Position numbers and translations under genes: made by a program
Notes under the pieces: model-generated
What the model saw: only the letters and a program-made list of their open reading frames with translations
Database searches by the model: none
What the model was told of the DNA's origin: nothing
In this document: positions 57,097 to 64,000 of the stretch, one piece after another
Numbering within the stretch: position 1 is the stretch's first letter
Layout of the letters: each line of letters begins with the position of its first letter
NCBI GenBank assembly: GCA_011033025.1
Contig: WFMF01000029.1
Span: 434,001-498,000, forward strand
Length of the DNA: 64,000 nt
Direction of reading: 5' to 3'
Origin: Beroe forskalii
Lineage: Eukaryota > Ctenophora > Nuda > Beroida > Beroidae

Positions 57097-59669
57097 CCAA
57101 ATTAACCTGTTGGTAAACTAGTACGTGCGGTCGATATAATAAAATGTCACGTGACTATGAAGTCACGCACATCCACCGCGCAGTTATTGGTGCTTTGGTG
57201 TAATGGTATTGTGAGGTATGTGTCCTATTTCTAGCGTTCCAATATATCGGTGAAGTTCGTCATGGGAAACGTGAATTGTCAAAGTCAACTGGCATAATAT
57301 TATTGTCATGTATTGTCATATTATGCCAACCTATAATATTGTCAATTCTTAAAATATGTGTCATAATATATGACTGTGTGAATATTGTTGCCTTATTTTT
57401 AGAAGGCATGCGGATACGTCGTGCTTCACTTGTCATGTTATAGTTTTTGTTGATTCCTATAGAATTCTTTACTGGTTTCTAAGTTTCTTCTGCATCAATG
57501 ATGTCTCAGAAACAGCGCACTACAATTACTGTTGTTGTTGGTTACTAGACCTATTTTGTATATTTGCAATTTTGATCGATCACTGGTCAGAAAGATGCTC
57601 AGAATTTCGTAAGAAAATTGCATGTTCTGATAGAAGCAAAGCACATGTTGCATAAGTAGTATCATCCTTTGAAATTGCAATTGCAAATCGCAATCGCATG
57701 TCGTTGAAAACTACGTCAAATGAGCGTGATCACAAACTTTCTCATTGTATTGCATCAGGGTGTGGTTCAAGCCCTGAGCCCAGCTAGGCCAAGGCCACAA
57801 CTTAATATTATATTGTAGTTCTAAGATCACAAGGCCCCAACTTAATAATTTGATTTTATATTATAGATCTAAGATCAAAGATTGACGTATCGGTATAGGT
57901 AATAGTACCTATACCTATACCGACATAAAATCCAAAGTTCGGCTCTGAATAACCTCAAGACTAGCATGGGAATCCAGTTACATAATTATCAGAAGATAAA
58001 TCCGAAAACTTGTCTGTTTACTGATTAGATTTGGCCTGTCTTGGTGCAGACTGACCTAAAATACCTCCGTGGCTATTTATAAATATCTTAATTCTAATAA
58101 CGTTTATCTTAATTGCAAAACCCGGAAGTTATGCTGTTAATTCTGTTTATCTCCAAAAGTCCAAAAATAAACATTCTTGTTGCAACTTTTCTTGACCGTT
58201 GATATCTCCATATTAAGTCACTTTATGTTTTTATAGTTTGCATTTAAGCTTAGGCACTTAAGTTTAATGATACAAAGATATAAGTGCAGACTTTGACAAT
58301 TAGTTTCCGGTCGACTAAACTATACGTTTTACCACTCGCTCCAATCTCCATTATTCCAACAATCAACCCCCTTTTACGGGCAACATTTTTGCAGCTGGTC
58401 ACACCACAGTTTTGATGCACGGCTCATATAGTAGGTACCCAGTATTCACAACAGTGTTGTTCATGGTAGCGTTTCTCAGCAGTAACTTTTCGCACCAGTC
58501 CGGTACCACTGTGCGAAGTTCAGCATAACAGAAGAAGCTTTTTTCATTGTAGTACCCAGTGTTCACAACTGTTCTTATTTTCAGGTTTGCATTTCTCAGG
58601 AATAGCTATTTACATTATTCTCAGTAGTAACATACCACTGTGTGACTGCGAAGTGAGTGCGGCTGCGCTCAGTTTTCGCACAGTAAAGCCTATGTACGTG
58701 GTATGAAAGGCTGTACAAAACATCCTACTGTTTTAGTTGTTTCTCTGTGTAACCAAATACTCCCACCCTTTCTCTCCACCTGTTCTTTCCATATGTCACA
58801 AACAATGAAATGTCTCACCTGCTCACTGAGGGACGTGTTAATGAGGAGCCTCCTCCAGGTCACATACGCTGTACGGGATTTGGGGAAAATGTAATATTTA
58901 GGGCCATTATATTCTGGAGGAATTTCACGCCCTTTTTGACATATCCAAATTTTTACTTGAATTTTTACAATTTATATCATAGCGAAATGATTTGGATTTG
59001 ATGGTCTCGGGGAAAATATATTATTGGGTCCATTCTGCAGGAATTTCAGCAAACTTTTAGTTGTCAGCAGGATTTTGTATACTCTAGATTTGACTTAAAC
59101 TCCTCGTTTTGATAATACGTGACCCTTCCCACTCACCACTCATCACTCTCCGAATTATTTATCTGTCTTTATTATCCTCCTTGTTATATGCAATATTAGC
59201 ATTCACTGATTTATGAATTTAGAAGCAAATTCTGACCTTGTGATTCCCTTGAACGTTGAAATTATTGGAAAATTATTGATTCTCAGAATTTGCTTTTAAT
59301 TACTGATACCACTTGTTGTACATACATGACAATTTAGCCGTCAATATTATCCTCCTTGTTAAATTCTAATATTATTTTGCTCAGCTACTTGTTATACATG
59401 ATATGTATACATGCTCCATGGCTACTACTGCAGCAGGGCAATGTATGTATGTATGTATTCGGATGTATGATATATTTCCCTAGTAGCGCGGGAGATTTCA
59501 TGTCCTATTTTTAGCGATTATCTAACTCCAGTACATATAAATTGTTAAGTACAAGTCTGTTCTGTGCAGCACAGTAGGTATAAGTTCAGCAGCTTCGACA
59601 GATACTGTGTGTATATTTCTTAATTTCTTGTCTTCTGATGATAATAGTTTACCCATAACTCGTTAGAGT

Positions 59670-59721
59670 TTGACCAATAAGCGTACACGATTTGTTTGAT
59701 ACTGCCCGCTTATTGGTTGAA
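59670..59721. mobile_element. CCAAT-palindrome element, diverged
   Basis: TTGACCAATAAGCGTACACG and GCCCGCTTATTGGTTGAATG as facing arms. Confidence 0.5.
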
Positions 59722-61127
59722 TGGCCGTGTCCCAGCAACTTCGACAGATATATATTTTGTGTACTCCTCGTCACTCTCTGGATATGTGAGATATACCGGC
59801 TTGACACTTGTCTCAGTGACATAATACAGCTGAGAGAGAGGTTTGGTCACTTCTCCACTTCTCTCATTTCTCCACTTGTCACTACCTCGACATGGCAGTA
59901 CCATGTACTGTCAGCGACAGGAACTAGGGTTCCGTAGTACAGGTTTCACTTTGTACTGTCTTGTATGATTTAATTTCGCCCTGTACTTTCTTGTATTTTA
60001 ATCTACGAACTACAGTACAGAAGCGCTGTAGTTTGGACCGTGCATATCTTGATTTGATATACCAATTTTGGTCACTTGTCAGTGACATAACCTTATGTAG
60101 AGAGAGGTTTGCTCACCTGTCAGTGTTCCTTTGTTCTTTGTAGTACTATACTGTGGCAGCATTGAATGGATTTCCAACCGGACATTATACGGGTTTGTCT
60201 TGTTTGTCCTGTTGTTGCATTTGTTACTACAGATTAATCTTGTTTGTCCTGTTGCTGCATTACTTTGTTATTACGGATTTGTTTTGTTTATTTAGTTGAT
60301 CACACACAGCGGTAGAGTTAAAATATGATTCCTGCGGATTATGAAATTAAATGCGTTAAATTATGTTGCGCTACTGTTGCAGCTGCATGCAGTGGTCAAG
60401 TAAATCTTCTCGCAATCTAGCATATATATTTTGAATTTTAACTCTTCCTGCCAATACATGAATTGCTGGCTGGGAAAGTATGAAGAGTTAAAATATTCGC
60501 CGCTCCGTTTTAAATTTGTAACGTCATAATTTAATGAAATATGTCCGTGACAAAGTTTCATTGAACACTCGTACGTATTTAATGTGAAAGTGGTACTGAG
60601 AGAGACTTTAAATTTCCTGTTCTGCTCTCTCCAAACTTCACCTGTCTTGACAATATTTATTGAATTTGTGATTTATAAAACATAAAATTGATCAGATGTC
60701 GTGCACACCCCTACGTTTGTCCTCACGATGACTTCCAATCCCACATTTGACTGCTGTCGCATTTCGATTTCCAATTCCACCGTTTAATATGATTATGCCC
60801 ACACGAGGTAAATGTCGTAATTTTGCAGTATAAAAAGCCAGTGAGAATTGATGAAGTGTTCATTTTTTCTCGGCGTCGTTCCAATTTCCACCCACCAATC
60901 GATCAAATTCAAATCTGCTACTGAGTCTTTTTCTACCTTTGCCTTGGTTGCTCCCAGTTTCATATAATTTTCATATCAAGATTTTTTTTAAATTCCAGCC
61001 TAACCGCTTCTCTTCAGCCCTCTCCCAGGTGTTTCAAACTTTAAAAATTTGCCAAATTTTTGAGTGAGTCAAATTTACAATTGCTGCTCAAACTTAAAGT
61101 TATTTCCGCCAGCAAAGATAGGTGATT

Positions 61128-61208
61128 AGGATGAAAGCCTCAATAGGATCAAAGCAGATCATTTCTTAGGATCAAAGCAGATTGGGCTTTAGGATCAAAG
61201 CAGGTGCC
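61128..61208 (+). repeat. Short tandem repeat TAGGATCAAAGCAG
   Basis: Four copies of AGGATCAAAGCAG or close variants. Confidence 0.75.
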
Positions 61209-61293
61209 ATTTGGCAGCTGTTAAGAAACGATCCCGCTTGCGCTTGACACTATCAACTTGGCACTATGACTTGGATTGATTGAGTGGATTATA

Positions 61294-61383
61294 CTAAAAA
61301 TAGGCGGTTCAACGTCATCAATTCACTACATTGAGCTATGATGATGACGTCATCCTACCCGCCTATTTCTCGTGCGCGGCGTA
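61294..61383. mobile_element. CRE-core palindromic MITE, left end lost
   Basis: AAAATAGGCGGTTCAACGTC on the left and CCTATTTCTCGTGCGCGGCG on the right, with a TGATGACGTCATCC core. The left terminal CGCCGCGCACG is missing. Confidence 0.8.
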
Positions 61384-61930
61384 TAATGCACCATCACTCG
61401 GATTGCTTGAATGGTTATACTACTCATATTAATGATAATTAATATATTACTAGTAATCACCATTCAGAGTGCATCTCACTGTTACTTACAGTCACATATT
61501 ATTATCATAGCTCTGCATTATTAAGTAATTATGTATGAAGCTGTGGCGGTTACATGTAATGCATAATGATATTATATTTCCTAATTAGCTGGACTTTCTC
61601 ATAATTAATCAATTAATTAGCTCACGAAGGAGCTATAAATATAATATATATTCATTAGCTTAATATGATATAACGGTCACCACTGGTTCACCAGGAGCAG
61701 TTAGATTATTACGCCCTGCGACTTATGAAATATTGATGACTCAACGTCATCAATGTGCCATGTTACGCTATGATTATGACGTCATCGCCATAAATTACGC
61801 CTGTCCGTTTCTTAAAGCAGTGACTGATGAGCAGCAGCTCATTTTCATAATCTGTGCGGAGGAGAGAGGGAGATAGGGTGCTCATTGCTCTACCTGTCAC
61901 TCTGTAACACCTTACATCTTTACATGACTA

Positions 61931-62420
61931 TCGTTACATTTGTTTTGAGGAATTTACTTGTGGTAGGCAGCCGTTGTTACTTTACTTTGTTCATAGTGCT
62001 GAATCATAGTGAGCTGATTCAAGATAGGGTACCTGTCACTCTCAAGCTATGACAGTGGTTCTCATCTAATCGCATGCTAATCGTTACATTTCGTGTGGGA
62101 TTCATTTGTGGTAGGCTGCTGTATTTTGTTGTTACTTTAATTTATTCGTAGTGCCATACTGAATCCAGGCTCACTGATTCAAGATGGGAGAGAGAAAGGG
62201 TACCTAGACCTGTCACAAGTTATAGCTATGACAGTGTTGCACATCTCTAATCGTTACATTTGTTTCACATCTCGATGGATATTTACTGGTTCAGTTGCTT
62301 TACCTATTTGTTGTTACTTTTATTTCTTCATAGAACTGCTCAATGGCTGTATCCAGGCTTACTAAAGTTAGACTTAATGAATCTGCATACATTCGAATCC
62401 GCTTGCTAACTAAATCTGGT
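61931..62420 (+). repeat. Three diverged ~160-bp tandem units
   Basis: Starts at TCGTTACATTT near 61931, 62081 and 62251. Each unit contains GTTGTTACTTT and TTCATAG/TTCGTAG, and the first two carry GGTACCT. Confidence 0.7.
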
Positions 62421-63886
62421 AGCTTATTGAATCGAGACTTTTTGAATCCGCTTGCTGGCTGAATCCAGGTCACTGACATAATTACAGGCTCGCTGGACAC
62501 TGAACCCAGGAATTATGGCATCATACTCATAGTATCATTCCTCCCATATTGATCTTGTAGAATATTTTCTTCATAATTTTAGAATATTTTCATCATAATT
62601 TTAGAATATTATTCGCTAGAGTAATAATATTCAAATAACATTCTCTGCAAGACAATGAACTCAGCGGATTATATATCATCCAGTGTTCTGCAAAGAACTA
62701 CAACGTCTTTGCAAATACAATGAGAATTGTGTAGTATGAGATGCTATTTTTATAAATCTCATAATATTTAATCGAGTTTGTACTATTAATGTGACGTAAT
62801 GGGAATATTAAAGAAATATGTGTGCTCATTTTCTTAATTTATTCTCATATATTCTACCATTGGATTTAGCCGTTTAGATCTTATTAACGACTTTTGAGGT
62901 GTTGATCCTGCTCAGAGCGGCTGGGTTCAAATATTTAAGATTTTATTTATTTCTGATCCTTTTCACAACTTCAGTAAACATTAACTGTTGAACTTTGAAA
63001 TAAATTCCGCTTTTGCAAGCATTTAGCTCATGACTTCCTTTCCCATGACATGTTGTCCTGAACTTTATTCTCCGTAATTGTATTATGTTGCCAAGAATTT
63101 ATCTAATTTTCTATAAATAGATAATAAATTCTGGCTGAACGTGACTCATTACTAAATTTTTGTCATAATTTGTAGTGGCACACGAGTTTGGCAATTTTCC
63201 AATTTTCCATGACCGTTCGAAGGTTTGAAGTTTGATTTGATTACTCGATCTAGAAGGCTGTGGAACTTTCTCACAATTTCCTGAATTCTTTCCATATTTT
63301 GTCACTTTTTTATTCCGTGCTTTTCACATGACTCTGCCCGGTCATGCACGAAAAAGATTGCGATTTTAAACCAAAGCGTTTTAATAACAGCACGCGTTAC
63401 CAGTTGCCACACCATATGATGCTCTACAAGCTCTGTGGTTTATGAGTTAGATCTGTCACATCTTGAGCGTAAATGAAATGAATATTGATAACCCTAATAA
63501 ACTCACCGCTAATGTTAGACTGCGTCATTGGCGAATCGTCAGAGTTTCGTCACCATTATGAATTAGAATTGCAAATCAATGACATGATGAAATCGAATAT
63601 ATTTCAAGCACCCTGGACCTTATGCTCAATTCCCAGCTGCCCATCCCTCCCCCTTGACATAACTTAAATCGTAGTGAGCAGTGACATTGTGTTATGCAGA
63701 TCACTTTGCTCGTGCAGTGGTATTATAATCCTATCATTTTGGGGATCCCGTGTGACCATTACACCTCGCGGAGCTGTTATGATCATATCCCTGTCATCTT
63801 TGATTGCCTTATGTATGCGCATTAAATCAAAATCCAGCAAAGATCCAATAACTAAACACGTCACCGACCACTCAGTGAATGCCCTC

Positions 63887-63911
63887 CCTAGTCCCTCTGG
63901 GAGGGACTAGG
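63887..63911. repeat. Perfect hairpin
   Basis: CCCTAGTCCCTC and GAGGGACTAGGG flank a very short loop. It could be the end of a repeat unit. No gene is called around it. Confidence 0.7.
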
Positions 63912-64000
63912 GTCATCTTGTGACCATGATATTGTCTCCTTCCGGGTTCAAGGAAATCAGGGCGTTTAAACACCACACTTCCGCTTCCTCGGTTTTTTAA

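Larger units (their letters stand above)
50412..64000. other. No convincing gene; repeat-rich intergenic
   Basis: It holds the CCAAT and CRE palindromes, the 53.1-kb foldback, and duplications at 55-56.8, 58.4-58.6 (GTACCCAGT-TTCACAAC twice) and 59.8-60.1 kb (AGAGAGAGGTTTG-TCAC twice), plus the 62-kb tandem units. A minus-strand frame at 63664-63864 looks protein-like (DLMRIHKAIKDDRDMI) but has no ATG and no known family. Confidence 0.55.

Noticed and set aside
63664-63910. Overlapping frames on both strands near the window end
   Set aside because: Neither starts with ATG in a convincing context, no family is recognised, and a hairpin repeat adjoins; left uncalled.

Overview
The window looks like part of an animal (metazoan) nuclear genome, probably an invertebrate. 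It is AT-rich, with GT-AG introns, GC-richer exons, one large rhodopsin-type GPCR, a centrosomal CEP85-family gene, and long non-coding stretches full of short inverted-repeat elements. I cannot name the phylum from sequence alone, and I see no bacterial, plasmid or viral gene organisation.

Layout. (1) 1-3.69 kb: no gene seen; it holds a clean 384-bp inverted-repeat transposon with a perfect 10-bp target duplication (1131-1514). (2) 3.69-26.84 kb, minus strand: a 12-exon CEP85/CEP85L orthologue assembled here exon by exon (about 615 aa). The first three exons (24.6-26.8 kb) are separated from the nine coiled-coil exons (3.69-6.86 kb) by a 17.8-kb repeat-filled intron. That intron contains a 302-codon open exon in a compatible splice phase (7806-8712), a likely alternative 3' end. 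(3) 26.9-42.2 kb: no convincing gene; it has a low-quality-looking homopolymer-rich stretch (27.5-28.4 kb), a 4.5-kb element with terminal inverted repeats of about 0.8 kb made of subrepeats (32.04-36.57 kb), and pyrimidine-rich repeats. (4) 42.29-44.10 kb, plus strand: a class A GPCR with a very long acidic third intracellular loop. (5) 45.09-45.80 kb, plus strand: the last two exons of a PNKP-like DNA-repair kinase/phosphatase gene; upstream exons were not found. (6) 49.80-50.41 kb, plus strand: a small single-exon SET-domain protein with an apparent 1-bp frameshift. (7) 50.4-64 kb: no convincing gene; many direct, tandem and hairpin repeats.

The genes do not form an operon or an obvious pathway; CEP85, PNKP, the GPCR and the SET gene are independent animal-type genes. 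The striking signal is the repeat landscape. A roughly 100-bp palindromic element with a TGACGTCA (CRE-like) core occurs about 25 times as full or partial copies. A second palindromic family carries inverted CCAAT boxes. Tandem arrays at three distant places share the same 10-bp core CTGGTGTCAG (or its complement) but use different linkers. Two of the gene models need removal of one base from a 4-base homopolymer, which, with the 27.5-28.4 kb stretch, suggests residual consensus errors.
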